The notes beneath the pieces were generated by a model, which was not told where the DNA came from, searched no databases, and worked only from the letters and a program-made list of their open reading frames with translations. Of a DNA stretch of 64,000 bases, positions 45,022-55,293 are shown piece by piece. The position numbers were made by a program, and so were the translations under genes. Source of the stretch: Spirochaetia bacterium 38H-sp (GTDB lineage Bacteria; Spirochaetota; Spirochaetia; Winmispirales; Winmispiraceae); contig JBCHKQ010000001.1 in assembly GCA_039023545.1 (NCBI GenBank), forward strand, positions 434,001 through 498,000. The letters run 5' to 3'. Each line of letters begins with the position of its first letter. The stretch's first letter is position 1.

Positions 45022-46521
45022 ATGGCCTATTTACTGGGATTTGATGTGGGAAGCTCATCCGTAAAGGCTTCTCTTATTGATGCTGAAACAGGAAGGCGGA
45101 TAGCTTCTGCCACCTCTCCTGAGACAGAGCTGGATATAAAAGCTGTTAAGCCAGGCTGGGCAGAGCAAGATCCCAACACATGGTGGGAGCACGTAAAGCT
45201 TTCTTCTGCAAGAATTGCAAAAGAGCATGCAAAGAGGATGAAAGAAGTTTCTGCGATAGGGATATCTTATCAGATGCACGGACTTGTTATTGTTGACAAG
45301 ACAGGAAAAACACTCAGAGATTCCATAATCTGGTGCGACAGCAGAGCTGTCTCATATGGAGAAAAAGCCTTCAAAGATCTTGGAGAGGAATTCTGCCTTA
45401 GAGAATTCTTAAACTCTCCCGGTAATTTCACAGCTTCCAAGCTTGCATGGGTTAAAGAAAACGAACCTGATGTCTTTAAAAACATATACAGGATAATGCT
45501 TCCAGGCGATTATATTGCCTACAAGATGACGGGGAGGATAGTTACAACCCCTTCTGGCCTTAGTGAGGGCATACTATGGAATGCCAAAGAGAACAGGGTT
45601 GCGACAGAAATACTTGATTATTACGGTATACCGGAGGATTTTATACCCGAGATTGTTCCCAGTTTTGCCGTGCAGGGAGAACTTACAAAAGAAGCTGCAG
45701 AGCTTTTATCTGTTCCTACTGGAATTCCCGTTTCCTACAGAGCTGGTGACCAACCCAACAATGCTTTTTCTCTTGCTGTACTCAATCCTGGCGAGATAGC
45801 AGCTACGGCAGGAACATCCGGAGTAGTGTATGGAGTGATCGACAGCCCTGCTTATGACAAACGGTCCAGAGTAAATACCTTTGTACATGTCAATCACTCT
45901 GAGAACTCCAGACGTTACGGGGTACTCATGTGTCTCAACGGTACCGGAATACTCAACAGATGGCTCAAGCAGAATACTGCGGACAACCGGTATGGCAACA
46001 TTGATTACCAAGAACTCAATAACCTTGCACAATCCGTAGAACCTGGAAGCCATGGGCTTAAAGTGTATCCATATGGGAATGGAGCTGAGAGGACACTAGA
46101 AAACCGCAACCTTGGAGCAAGCATAGTTGGACTCAACTTTAACATACACAGCAGAGCTCACCTGTTGAGGGCAGGGCAGGAGGGAATAGCCTTTGCATTA
46201 GCTTATGGAATGGAAATAATGAAGGAGATGGGAATGCCCGTTGGAGTCGTAAGAGCAGGTGAAGCCAATATGTTTTTGAGTCCTGTTTTTAGAGAAGTTT
46301 TTTCCAATGTAAGCGATGCACGTATAGAACTCTTTTCTACGGACGGTTCTGAAGGTGCTGCCAGAGGAGCAGGAGTGGGAGCAGGGATTTACTCGGATTA
46401 TAAACAGGCTTTTGTGGGTTTGGAAAAGAAAAAAGAAGAAGAACCTGATTATGCTCTAGCCAAGAGATATAAAGAGCTTTATGAAGAATGGAAAAAAACA
46501 TTAGAGAATATGCTTTCTTGA
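45022..46521 (+). CDS. xylB: Xylulokinase (FGGY family)
   Basis: Phosphorylates D-xylulose to xylulose 5-phosphate, feeding transketolase upstream. 499 residues. Phosphate motifs: FDVGSSSVKASLID near the N-terminus, ISYQMHGLVIVD, ATAGTSGVVYG and the C-terminal VVRAGEANMFLSPVFREVFSN. Catalytic Asp is in the RAGDQPNNAFSL segment. YQMHG is typical of xylulokinases, but related FGGY substrates cannot be excluded. Transcribed from its own promoter; no xylose isomerase is in the window. Confidence 0.87.
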   Translation: MAYLLGFDVGSSSVKASLIDAETGRRIASATSPETELDIKAVKPGWAEQDPNTWWEHVKLSSARIAKEHAKRMKEVSAIGISYQMHGLVIVDKTGKTLRDSIIWCDSRAVSYGEKAFKDLGEEFCLREFLNSPGNFTASKLAWVKENEPDVFKNIYRIMLPGDYIAYKMTGRIVTTPSGLSEGILWNAKENRVATEILDYYGIPEDFIPEIVPSFAVQGELTKEAAELLSVPTGIPVSYRAGDQPNNAFSLAVLNPGEIAATAGTSGVVYGVIDSPAYDKRSRVNTFVHVNHSENSRRYGVLMCLNGTGILNRWLKQNTADNRYGNIDYQELNNLAQSVEPGSHGLKVYPYGNGAERTLENRNLGASIVGLNFNIHSRAHLLRAGQEGIAFALAYGMEIMKEMGMPVGVVRAGEANMFLSPVFREVFSNVSDARIELFSTDGSEGAARGAGVGAGIYSDYKQAFVGLEKKKEEEPDYALAKRYKELYEEWKKTLENMLS

Positions 46522-46549
46522 TTATAGAAAGACCTTCTCGGGGATTTTT

Positions 46550-46571
46550 GAGCCCGCCACAATGCGGGCTC
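46550..46571. terminator. Bidirectional terminator between xylB and a convergent gene
   Basis: Perfect stem GAGCCCGC / GCGGGCTC with a six-base loop between two converging genes. T-rich on the minus-strand exit. Confidence 0.8.
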
Positions 46572-46578
46572 AATCTTA

Positions 46579-48399
46579 TTATTCTTCCGACTGATAGCTG
46601 ATAACCACCCGTTCTCGGGTATCCCTATGTTGATACTTTATGTATAATGTTCTGTTTTCCGGAGTAAAATAAGCGCCCATAGGGTATTGCTCAAACAATC
46701 GAGTTGTTCTCCATGTAAGTTTGAGAATTTCCAGTCTTTTGTATTCTCGTACGCCATTTATAACCATGTGATGAATCCATCCGACAGGAAAATCAAACTC
46801 AAAGCTCTCTTCTTTGTCGGATATTTTTATATTTTCTATAGATACAAGGCTAAATATCCACCCCTTTATCTTACCGTCTTTAGCAATAATAGTTGTTCTT
46901 GGCAGTTTTGTCTCTGACTTTATAAGAGGATATATATCTTCTGGGAAAATAGTTCCCTCTTTTGTCCCTGTGTTGGGATTTAGCTTCTCGGGAATTTTGC
47001 CATATTCATCTGACATCTTTATGGATGATAGTATAAGATCTCTTGCTATTGATTTTAGATTTTCATCTCCTGTTTCTTCTGCTTCCTGTGTAAGAGCCGC
47101 ACCGGTTGCTATACTTATCATCATATCAGCTTTACCTTCATTGTTTATAAAGAAAAGCCCCCTTTGCGTCAGCTTTATGCTTTTAAAGATATAATTGTCT
47201 ATTATATCCTCTATTTTTGATACGTCTAAGAGAGAAAATTGCGACTGTTTTTGTTTTATAAGAAGTCTTACAAGAGAAGCAAATATTTTTGGGGAGATAT
47301 TATCCTCAGATAAAGCATTTATGGCATCCTGGACTGCTTTTGCAAGATAAGGGCTTCCATCTATGATAAGCGTGTCAAATATATCATAAAAGGAGACTAG
47401 AGAGTCAAAATTTCCGTTTTTAAGGTCTCTTATGATATTTGCTCTGTTTTTGTTAAGTTTAGAATAAAATTCTTCTGTTCTGTACTGAAGATTTCCCGTG
47501 TATACGACAGGAAAAAATCCGCTTTTTTCCGGTTTTGAGTCTGCTATTTTTGACAGTGTTTCTTGTATATCGGGATACTGTTCTCTTTCTATGGATTCTG
47601 CGGCATATGCTATGATAGTTTCCGGTCTTAAGTCTTTTTCACCGTTGTATGACCAGAGCAAATTTTCTGTATCCAATCTGTTCTTAAAGCCCTGATAAGA
47701 CTTGTCCATATAGTCTTTAAGGCCTGCTTTAAACTGTCTCTCTGTAATTTCTCTGCCTTGAGTTCTGTACCAGAATACAAAGACCGATTTACCACCGGAA
47801 GGGACTCCCAGTGTTATACTTGCTTTACCGGAAATGCCCGGAACTATCAGGAGCTTTTTTCCGGGTATATCTATTTTTGAGTTTCCGCTGAGGCTTAAAA
47901 AGAATTCGTCTTCTCCCTGAGGATTGAGAGCCAAAACAGGTATATCTGAGCTTCCTTCTATTTTTAAGCCTGATGCAGAAAAAGGAAAATCTATTCTGGA
48001 GAGATTAAGATTGGATGGAATGTTTAGCTCCAGAATAGTGTCTGTAGCACCTGTTCTGAGTTTTATCATTGCTCCTGCGTTGAGATTTATATAGAAAGAT
48101 GAAGAATCTTCCTTGTATGATATGGGATACAAAGCCATCGGTTTTTCTTTTGTATCATAAGCTACGATAGGAAATTTCCTGGATATTTTAAAGCTAAGAC
48201 CTTTATATAGTATGTTTATCTGATCAAGCTGTGCTGTTCCATCCTGTGACGGTATTTCTCTTATCTGTATTGCTAGTTGTCCTAGCTTGGTTGTTACCAC
48301 CTTGCCGCCGGAAAATGAGACTATAGCTATAACAAGAAATAAAATAAGACAGGCAGGAGTAAAGAGTAACTTATACCAGTGTTTTTTTATTTCTATCAT
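46579..48399 (-). CDS. Large single-TM protein of unknown function
   Basis: 606 residues. One N-terminal membrane helix (LLFTPACLILFLVIAIVSF) anchors a large exported domain. Residues 30-230 are beta-rich with many short strands (ILELNIPSNLNLSRIDFPF). The rest is helical, with GYGKIPE-like and LFFINNEGKADMMISIATGAALTQ stretches. No family recognised. Opposite and divergent to a TPR lipoprotein gene from an 86-base gap, so they may share regulation. Confidence 0.72.
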   Translation of the reverse strand: MIEIKKHWYKLLFTPACLILFLVIAIVSFSGGKVVTTKLGQLAIQIREIPSQDGTAQLDQINILYKGLSFKISRKFPIVAYDTKEKPMALYPISYKEDSSSFYINLNAGAMIKLRTGATDTILELNIPSNLNLSRIDFPFSASGLKIEGSSDIPVLALNPQGEDEFFLSLSGNSKIDIPGKKLLIVPGISGKASITLGVPSGGKSVFVFWYRTQGREITERQFKAGLKDYMDKSYQGFKNRLDTENLLWSYNGEKDLRPETIIAYAAESIEREQYPDIQETLSKIADSKPEKSGFFPVVYTGNLQYRTEEFYSKLNKNRANIIRDLKNGNFDSLVSFYDIFDTLIIDGSPYLAKAVQDAINALSEDNISPKIFASLVRLLIKQKQSQFSLLDVSKIEDIIDNYIFKSIKLTQRGLFFINNEGKADMMISIATGAALTQEAEETGDENLKSIARDLILSSIKMSDEYGKIPEKLNPNTGTKEGTIFPEDIYPLIKSETKLPRTTIIAKDGKIKGWIFSLVSIENIKISDKEESFEFDFPVGWIHHMVINGVREYKRLEILKLTWRTTRLFEQYPMGAYFTPENRTLYIKYQHRDTRERVVISYQSEE

Positions 48400-48485
48400 T
48401 GTTGGGCATTCTAGCAGTAGCTAGCTTGCCTTGTCAAATGATATCACAGCAGGTATATTTTTCTGATACCATCAGGAGGAATATT

Positions 48486-49847
48486 ATGCGGTATATAAGA
48501 CTTTTGGCTGTGCTTTTTTTGGCGGTATCGTTTTTTTCTTGTAAGACCACAGGACCTATAAAACAGGAATTTCCTCAAGAGGAAGAGACCTACCAGGCAA
48601 TAAGCTATTATGTGGAGCTCGGAAAACCTGAAGAAGCAATTGCTGCTTATGAAAAAGCAAATCAGGAAAAACCAGATGATCCCGAGACAAGGCTTTTATA
48701 TGTAAATCTTCTTCTCATGGCAGGAGATACCGATGAAGCCAAGGCCGAGATAGAATCCATACTTTCCGAGTATCCTGATTATATAGATGCATGGTATTCT
48801 CTTGCTTTGATAGAAAGTGCTTCCGGCAATATAGCTGAGCAGGAAAGATTTTTAAAAAAAGTTCTGGAGCTTAATCCGGAACATGCCGGTGCTCTTGCAG
48901 CCCTTGGTGAGTTATATCTCAGCAAAAAATCATATACAACTGCGGAAAAAAATCTAAAAAAAGCGCTCAACTTGGAACCGGATAATTTTGTTGCACTTGT
49001 GGGACTTGCCAATGTTTATCTTAGAACAAAAAGGCCTGCTGATGCGATAAGTATGCTTGATAAGGCAATAGAAAAAGATCCTTCTTACTCTTTTCCCTAT
49101 GCCGATAGGGCTCGTGCTTATCAGATGCAGGATAATTATGAAGAATCCATAAAAGATATATCCAAAGCAATAGATTTGGATCCGGGATATGCCTGGCACT
49201 ATTATGATAGAGCCAGGATATATATATCTTCCGGAGACGTAGAAGCTGCGCTGGATGATTTAAACAAATCCATAATGTTGGATAGTTCTAATTTTCTTGC
49301 TTATGTTTATCGAGCAAGGATCTATGATGGTAAGAATATGCCTGCTAAGGCAGCAGAAGATTATAAAAAAGCCCTCTCCCTAAAAGAGAGTTATTATTAT
49401 GTATATCTGCCGTTTGCTGTGGATTTATATCTTACGGAGAATTATTCTGATGCAGCAGAATGGTTTAAAAAGACTATTGAAGTTTATTCGGAAGATTATG
49501 GACTTCCTCTTCTTGTTGCCACCTCATATAAAAAGGCAGGAAGAAAAGACGATGCCATAAAGTTTCTTAGTAGCTATATAAGAAATATCCCGAGAGATTC
49601 CATCTATTATTATCTAATGCGTTATTACATGGAAGGTAAAGGTGATGCTCTTGTTCTTAACAATCTAAAGATGGTGGATGATAAGACAGAAAAAACAAGA
49701 GTGTATTTCTATCTAGGTTTTATGGCAGAAGAAGAAGGACACCAGAGGCTTGCTCAGACTTATTATCAGCAAGTTGCAGATTATCTCCCTCTTAGAAATC
49801 TAGAGGGAAGATTGGCCCTTTTTGAACTGGAAAAATATAAAAAGTAG
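48486..49847 (+). CDS. TPR-repeat lipoprotein
   Basis: 453 residues. Lipobox SFFSCKTTG near residue 20, then about ten TPR units in tandem (PDDPETRLLYVNLLLMAGDTDEAKAEIESIL, PEHAGALAALGELYLSKKSYTTAEKNLKKAL, NFVALVGLANVYLRTKRPADAISMLDKAI and others). Anchored to a membrane in the periplasm as a protein-binding scaffold. ATG 48486 follows AGGAGG; earlier in-frame starts would mask the signal. First gene of a run with DHH, TraB, YdcF and the hybrid kinase. Confidence 0.85.
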   Translation: MRYIRLLAVLFLAVSFFSCKTTGPIKQEFPQEEETYQAISYYVELGKPEEAIAAYEKANQEKPDDPETRLLYVNLLLMAGDTDEAKAEIESILSEYPDYIDAWYSLALIESASGNIAEQERFLKKVLELNPEHAGALAALGELYLSKKSYTTAEKNLKKALNLEPDNFVALVGLANVYLRTKRPADAISMLDKAIEKDPSYSFPYADRARAYQMQDNYEESIKDISKAIDLDPGYAWHYYDRARIYISSGDVEAALDDLNKSIMLDSSNFLAYVYRARIYDGKNMPAKAAEDYKKALSLKESYYYVYLPFAVDLYLTENYSDAAEWFKKTIEVYSEDYGLPLLVATSYKKAGRKDDAIKFLSSYIRNIPRDSIYYYLMRYYMEGKGDALVLNNLKMVDDKTEKTRVYFYLGFMAEEEGHQRLAQTYYQQVADYLPLRNLEGRLALFELEKYKK

Positions 49848-49849
49848 AT

Positions 49850-50806
49850 ATGATAAGCAGCATATTACAGAAACTTTCTGGCAAAGATAAAAAAATATAT
49901 ATAATCTCCCATAGTTATCCTGATTATGACTCCATTGCATCTGCTGTTGGGTTGTGCTGGATATTGCAGAAATACAATATTCCTTCTGTAATTCTTTATC
50001 ATGGAGAGATAGAGAGTCCATCTCTTGTTGAAACAATAAGATGTCTTGATCTAGAATTACAGTACTATACTCCGGATGATAAAAATATAACATCGGATTC
50101 TTATTTTCTTGTTGTCGATGCTGCCTATGGAAATTCTAATGTTATCTCTCTTCCTGGAACTGTTATTGCTTCTATAGATCATCATGAAACTCTTTCTACA
50201 AAAAGTCTTATTTCCGATATCAGGCCTGACTATGGAGCATGTTCTACTATTGTCTGTTCTTATATGCAGGACTTATCCTTAAAGCCCAATGAAGAAGTTG
50301 CTACTCTACTTCTGACTGCCATATTTGTAGATACAGATTTTCTAAAGAGAAAAGTTTCTTCCCATGATATTGAAGCTATCAGTTTTTTAAACAACTACGG
50401 AAGTTTGGAAAAGGCTTCTTCCACGGCTAACAATAGCTTGATAATTCCCGATGTTCCTTTGATAAAAAGAGCTCTAGAAAAGCTGGTTTTTTATAAGTTT
50501 ATGGCTTTTTTTTATCTTGATGAAGAATTAAGACAGGAAGTTCTTGCCATAATCGCTGATACTATAATAAAATTGGAGGAAATAACCCTTGTTGTTGGTA
50601 TATGTAAGCACAAAGAAGGTTATAAAGTATCCGTAAGAAGCGAGGATAAAAATAATTCTGCAGGTGTTTTCATACAAACAATTCTTCGAGAAATAGGAGT
50701 CGGTGGAGGTCATGTCAATATGGCAGGAGGCTTTATAAAAGCAGACATGTGGCCGGGAGAAAATTTTATTTTTGATAGATGTCTGGATTATGTAAGGAGT
50801 AAATAA
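49850..50806 (+). CDS. DHH/DHHA1 phosphoesterase (NrnA-like)
   Basis: 318 residues. The DHH domain has SHSYPDYDSIASAVG, LVVDAAYGN and the namesake IDHHETLS, binding two Mn2+. DHHA1 at the C-terminus has VGGGHVNMAGGF. The family includes NrnA oligoribonucleases/pAp phosphatases that recycle 2-5-nt RNA and c-di-nucleotides. The N-terminal HSYPDYDS differs slightly from the usual HxxPDxD (a Tyr inserted in place), but the acid residues remain. Stop overlaps the start of traB-like by one base. Confidence 0.85.
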   Translation: MISSILQKLSGKDKKIYIISHSYPDYDSIASAVGLCWILQKYNIPSVILYHGEIESPSLVETIRCLDLELQYYTPDDKNITSDSYFLVVDAAYGNSNVISLPGTVIASIDHHETLSTKSLISDIRPDYGACSTIVCSYMQDLSLKPNEEVATLLLTAIFVDTDFLKRKVSSHDIEAISFLNNYGSLEKASSTANNSLIIPDVPLIKRALEKLVFYKFMAFFYLDEELRQEVLAIIADTIIKLEEITLVVGICKHKEGYKVSVRSEDKNNSAGVFIQTILREIGVGGGHVNMAGGFIKADMWPGENFIFDRCLDYVRSK

Positions 50807-51981
50807 TGGGCAGCATAGAAAGGGTGGTTTTTGGAGATAGAGAGATAATCCTTGTTGGTACGGCTCATGTATCACAGGAAAGTGTTGATGATGTGAGAAA
50901 TATGATAGAAAATGAGAATCCCGATTCCATATGTGTTGAAATAGATGCGGGACGGCTTGAGACTCTTAAGGATAAAAACAGATGGTCAAAACTAGATGTG
51001 TTCAAGATAATAAAACAGGGGCAGGGTTTTATGCTGCTTGCAAGCTTGGTTCTTTCTTCTTTTCAAAAAAGAATGGGGCTTGAGACAGGGGTAAATCCTG
51101 GTGATGAGATGAAAGCTGCAGTAGAGCTGGCAGAGAGTAAGAATATTCCTTATTATTTATGCGATAGAGATATTCAGATTACTTTAAAGCGGGCGTGGGC
51201 AAAGACATCTTTTTGGGGAAAGAACAAGCTTCTTGCTGCATTGCTTGGTTCTGCTTTTAGCAATGAGAAGATCTCGGAAGAAGAATTGAAAAAGCTCAAG
51301 GAACAAGATGCTTTGAATTCTATGATGGAAGAGCTTGCCGATTATCTTCCCGATGTTAAGACAGTTTTGATTGATGAAAGAGATACTTATCTGGCAACAA
51401 AAATATGGCAGTCTCCGGGCAAGAAAACAGTTGCTGTTGTTGGAGCGGGCCATATGCCGGGTATAATATCCTGTATAAAATCTTTTGCAGATGAAAGACA
51501 TATGCCTGAACTCAAAGAATTGGAAAAAATACCTCCCAAAAGTAAATTAACATCTTTTTTACCATGGTTGATACCCGCTGCAGTAATAGGTCTTATTGTT
51601 GCTGGCTTTTTTATAAAAGGTCCTGCCCATGCTTTTAATATGTTTATTCTCTGGTTTGCCGTAAATGGTGTACTGGCTGCAATAGGTTCTCTCGTAGCAG
51701 GTGCACATCCCCTTACAATACTTGCAGGGCTTGTAAGTGCTCCTTTTACTTCTCTTACTCCTGTTGTAGGTGTAGGTATGGTGACAGGATTGGTTGAGGC
51801 TTCTCTCAGAAAGCCAAGAGTGGAGGACTTGGAGAGAATAAACGATGATATAACAAGTATAAAAGGATTCTTTAAAAACAGGGTGACAAAGATTCTTATG
51901 GTCTTCTTTCTTTCTTCTGTGGGAAGTTCCATAGGTACTTTTATTGGTATCCCCTGGCTTTCTGGATTGTTGGCAGGATAG
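50806..51981 (+). CDS. TraB/PrgY-family membrane protein
   Basis: 391 residues. The N-terminal 230 show the TraB/GumN pattern: VGTAHVSQESVDDVRNMIENENPDSICVEID, later VLIDERDTYLATKIWQS and VAVVGAGHMPGI. The C-terminus has about four membrane helices (LIPAAVIGLIVAGFF and on). The family resembles TIKI-type metalloproteases and PrgY, which removes a peptide pheromone; the conserved His and Glu are present. Substrate unknown. Confidence 0.85.
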   Translation: MGSIERVVFGDREIILVGTAHVSQESVDDVRNMIENENPDSICVEIDAGRLETLKDKNRWSKLDVFKIIKQGQGFMLLASLVLSSFQKRMGLETGVNPGDEMKAAVELAESKNIPYYLCDRDIQITLKRAWAKTSFWGKNKLLAALLGSAFSNEKISEEELKKLKEQDALNSMMEELADYLPDVKTVLIDERDTYLATKIWQSPGKKTVAVVGAGHMPGIISCIKSFADERHMPELKELEKIPPKSKLTSFLPWLIPAAVIGLIVAGFFIKGPAHAFNMFILWFAVNGVLAAIGSLVAGAHPLTILAGLVSAPFTSLTPVVGVGMVTGLVEASLRKPRVEDLERINDDITSIKGFFKNRVTKILMVFFLSSVGSSIGTFIGIPWLSGLLAG

Positions 51982-51982
51982 T

Positions 51983-52714
51983 ATGCTTTTTACTCTTTCA
52001 AGAGTGATAAGTGCTTTTCTCCTACCTCCCGGAATTTTTATAGTACTTCTAGCTTTTTATGCAATGAAAGAGAAAACAAGGGGTAATACTCGGACAGCCG
52101 CAACTATCGGTGTGTTTGCTATTTTTATTTATCTTTTTTCTACCCCCTTATTCTCCAATTTTGTTCTATCTCCTCTTGAGCCCAAACAACTTTTAAGAAT
52201 ACCTTCCGATGCTTATTGCATTGTTGTTCTAGGAGGAGGTTCTTCTGGGCCTGTTTCTGTAGAACAGCCATCTGCATCCTCTTCTTCCAGGCTTCTCTAT
52301 GCAGCTTATCTTGCAAAAAAGCTTGGGCTACCTCTTTATATAACAGGAGGTGCTGTCTACAAAAACTCATCTGCGGAATCTTTGGTTATGACAGAATATG
52401 TAAGAAATTTTGGAATCAAAATATATACGGAAGATAAAAGCAAAAATACATGGGAAAATGCAAAAAATATGGCAAAAATAATTCCCAATAATAGTAAAAT
52501 AATCTTGATTACATCGGCCTTCCATATGCCCAGAGCAATTTGGTCATTTAAGAAAAATGGTCTAGAAGTAATCCCTGCTCCATGTGATTACAGAATCCGT
52601 TATGACTTACCTCTTTATATGATTTTTTTACCTTCTGTTACTTCCTTTGAATCCTCATCCATTGCTCTAAGAGAATATATTGCTTATTTATGGTATAGCT
52701 TAAGATATAATTAA
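51983..52714 (+). CDS. YdcF/DUF218-family membrane protein
   Basis: 243 residues. Two N-terminal membrane helices, then a DUF218 domain facing the periplasm: DAYCIVVLGGG, RLLYAAYLAKKLGLPLYITGG and ILITSAFHMPRAIWSFKKNGLEVIPAPCDY. The family includes SanA/ElyC, linked to envelope integrity and lipid carrier use. ATG 51983 begins just after the TraB stop (AGGAT upstream); an earlier ATG lies inside that gene. Confidence 0.83.
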   Translation: MLFTLSRVISAFLLPPGIFIVLLAFYAMKEKTRGNTRTAATIGVFAIFIYLFSTPLFSNFVLSPLEPKQLLRIPSDAYCIVVLGGGSSGPVSVEQPSASSSSRLLYAAYLAKKLGLPLYITGGAVYKNSSAESLVMTEYVRNFGIKIYTEDKSKNTWENAKNMAKIIPNNSKIILITSAFHMPRAIWSFKKNGLEVIPAPCDYRIRYDLPLYMIFLPSVTSFESSSIALREYIAYLWYSLRYN

Positions 52715-52716
52715 AC

Positions 52717-52745
52717 TTGACCTTTTATCTTACTGCTAATAGGAT
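52717..52745 (+). promoter_or_regulatory. Promoter directly in front of the hybrid kinase
   Basis: TTGACC, 17-base spacer, TAGGAT. Predicted start about 52751-52752, at a GTG codon, a leaderless candidate; AGGA in the -10 could also serve as a weak ribosome-binding site for read-through transcripts. Confidence 0.5.
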
Positions 52746-52751
52746 TAAGTG

Positions 52752-55037
52752 GTGAGACAAATCATTGGTATATTTTCTGGAATTGCCCTAAGAGAAAAAT
52801 TATCACATTTCCCTTCTGTTAAAAATGAGGTTCTAAATGGAGAGCGTTTTGTTAATAGGGTAAGAATAGGCATAGTAATAATACTTAGTATTGTTCTGAT
52901 AGGATATTTTATAGAACAGGGCTATTTTATTACGGATGTCCATGGATATCTCATTTCCCTAATGCTTATCTCCGTAGTCCATATAATAATTGTAGAGTAT
53001 TATATAGCAAAGAAAGAATTGGGTATAATTCCGTATTTATCCGTGTTTATCGATGCCATAGTTGTTAGTGCTTCTTTTCTTGTCTTTCTGTCCAATTTTC
53101 CATTTCCTTCTGCCGTTATAGTTTTGTATATAATGTTCTTTGGCTCTGTATTTTCTTCTATTGTAAGATACAATCCTCTTAATACTTTGTTTGCAGGATT
53201 TTTAAATGCAGTATCTTTTGCAATAGTAATGACTCTTCTTTCTCGCAGACAGCTTTTTTCCGGTAATATCGGCAATCTTTTTTCTCTTCTTATGGATCCG
53301 GTCGGCATTATTGCTGCATCTATACTCCTTTTTTTCTATGGGCTTGTAGGAACATTGTTTATAAGCACCTTTCTTAATTTTATGCTTAAAGCCGCAAGGT
53401 CGGATATCCAATTGCAAAAAATAGAGGAAAGAAGCGCTTCTCTCCTAGAAAACATACCTGGTATAATTTTTCAGCTTGAGATAAGTGCTCTTGGTAACAT
53501 ATATTACAGTTATATAGGGGCAAGAGCCGAGGAGATCCTTGGGGAGAAAATCCATAGATTAAAAAACAATCCCTTCTATACTCTTATGTTCTTGGACAAA
53601 AAAACTTTCAGACATGTGCTTAGTATGCTTAAAAGGCTGCCAAGCAGCAAAGAACCTGTGAGTATAGATGTCCAACTTAATACAAAAAAAGGACGCAGAT
53701 GGTTTACTCTGTATACCAGTATGACTGCTAACGTGGTTGGTACATTTTTTATCAATGCCATCTTGATAGATTCTCAGGAGATAAAAGAAACCCAGGAAAA
53801 GCTGTTAAAAGCAAAAGAAGAGGCAGAAAACGCAACAAAGGCAAAAAGCGCCTTTCTTGCTATGATGAGTCATGAGCTTAGAACACCGTTAAACGGTGTT
53901 ATAGGAATGAGCGAACTTTTGCTTTCGGAAGAACTAAGCCCGCAGGCAAAAGGTTATCTTGCTACAATAAAATCTTCTGGAGAAAATCTTCTTACAATAA
54001 TCAATGATGTTCTGGATGCTTCTCGTTTGGAATCGGGAAAATTAAAAGTTGATATCAGGCCTTGCGACATAAAAACAGTTCTGGAAGATGTCTATAAAAC
54101 CCTGTATCCGCAAGTATATCATAGAGATATAGTTTTTAAACTCGTTGTAAGAGAAGAAATCCCCGCAATACTTCTTACAGATGGTGCAAGGCTTTCTCAA
54201 ATACTATTCAATCTTGCAGGCAATGCCTTGAAGTTTACACGACAGGGAGAAGTTAAAATTGAAGTTATAAAAAAAGAAGAGACAGGAAGTAAAATAACTC
54301 TTGTTTTTAGGATATCTGACACAGGTATAGGAATACCTCTAGAGGAGCAAGACCGAATATTCGAGAGGTTCCATCAAGTTGATATGAGAAGCACAAGGAA
54401 ATTCCCCGGCACTGGACTTGGGCTTTCCATAGCCAGAGACCTTGTAAATCTTCTACATGGCTATATCGAATTGCATAGCAGAGAAGGAAAAGGCACTATT
54501 TTTAACGTTGTTATCCCCTTTGAGTATGATAGAAACAATACTACCATGCTTATGCCTTTTGAAAAAACAGATTTGGATGAGACTATAGAAGAGGAAGACA
54601 TTGCTTTTACATCCCAGTATGTAGAAAAAATAGAGAATACAGAAAAAGAAGAGCAAGGTTCTTTGCAAAAAGCGGTTATGGCTCTGGTTGTGGATGATAA
54701 TCCTGAAAACAGAAAAGTTGTGGAAAAAATGCTTATCAGAAACAATATCCTTGTACATAATGCAGATACTGGGAAAACCGCTATAGAGCTTGCAACAAAA
54801 AACAAATACAACATAATATTTTTGGATTATAACATGCCAGAAATGGACGGACTTGAGACAGCTAATGCTATCAGAAATATAAAAATCAATTCTGAAACTC
54901 CTCTTATAGTATTAACAGGGCAAGTTCTTCCTGAGGACAAGGACTCTTTTATTTCAAAAGGATTTGACGATCTTCTTGCAAAGCCTGTTCATCTAGAAGA
55001 TATTAGAAACCTGCTTAAAAAATGGCGCATAATATAG
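52752..55037 (+). CDS. Hybrid sensor histidine kinase (7TM-like, PAS, HK, REC)
   Basis: About 761 residues. N-terminal membrane region of about six helices (35-220), PAS domain (235-340), HisKA with phospho-His in MMSHELRTPLNGVIGM, ATPase with LFNLAGNALKF, DTGIGIP and GTGLGLSIA, then a receiver (VVDDNPENR, phospho-Asp in IIFLDYNMPEMDG, Lys in LLAKPVH). All catalytic residues are present, so a full phosphorelay donor; the next partner (HPt) is not in the window. GTG 52752 or 52749 is the start. Confidence 0.9.
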   Translation: MRQIIGIFSGIALREKLSHFPSVKNEVLNGERFVNRVRIGIVIILSIVLIGYFIEQGYFITDVHGYLISLMLISVVHIIIVEYYIAKKELGIIPYLSVFIDAIVVSASFLVFLSNFPFPSAVIVLYIMFFGSVFSSIVRYNPLNTLFAGFLNAVSFAIVMTLLSRRQLFSGNIGNLFSLLMDPVGIIAASILLFFYGLVGTLFISTFLNFMLKAARSDIQLQKIEERSASLLENIPGIIFQLEISALGNIYYSYIGARAEEILGEKIHRLKNNPFYTLMFLDKKTFRHVLSMLKRLPSSKEPVSIDVQLNTKKGRRWFTLYTSMTANVVGTFFINAILIDSQEIKETQEKLLKAKEEAENATKAKSAFLAMMSHELRTPLNGVIGMSELLLSEELSPQAKGYLATIKSSGENLLTIINDVLDASRLESGKLKVDIRPCDIKTVLEDVYKTLYPQVYHRDIVFKLVVREEIPAILLTDGARLSQILFNLAGNALKFTRQGEVKIEVIKKEETGSKITLVFRISDTGIGIPLEEQDRIFERFHQVDMRSTRKFPGTGLGLSIARDLVNLLHGYIELHSREGKGTIFNVVIPFEYDRNNTTMLMPFEKTDLDETIEEEDIAFTSQYVEKIENTEKEEQGSLQKAVMALVVDDNPENRKVVEKMLIRNNILVHNADTGKTAIELATKNKYNIIFLDYNMPEMDGLETANAIRNIKINSETPLIVLTGQVLPEDKDSFISKGFDDLLAKPVHLEDIRNLLKKWRII

Positions 55038-55293
55038 ATTTAAAATAAGCTGTTATGGAATCATAGGTATATAATACTATTTATCATTACACTATTATAT
55101 AAAATAACCCCAGCAAGTAACTTTACAGGGGAAACTGACAAGTATTTTCCCAATATCTTATATGCGTATATAATAAAATATTTCTATAACAGATAAAATA
55201 ATATTTTAATCAGATATTTTTTTATAGGTTTTGTAAAAATACAGACTTATAATTTTAAACTTATTGTTGTAAAATACATCAGAGGAGAATTTT

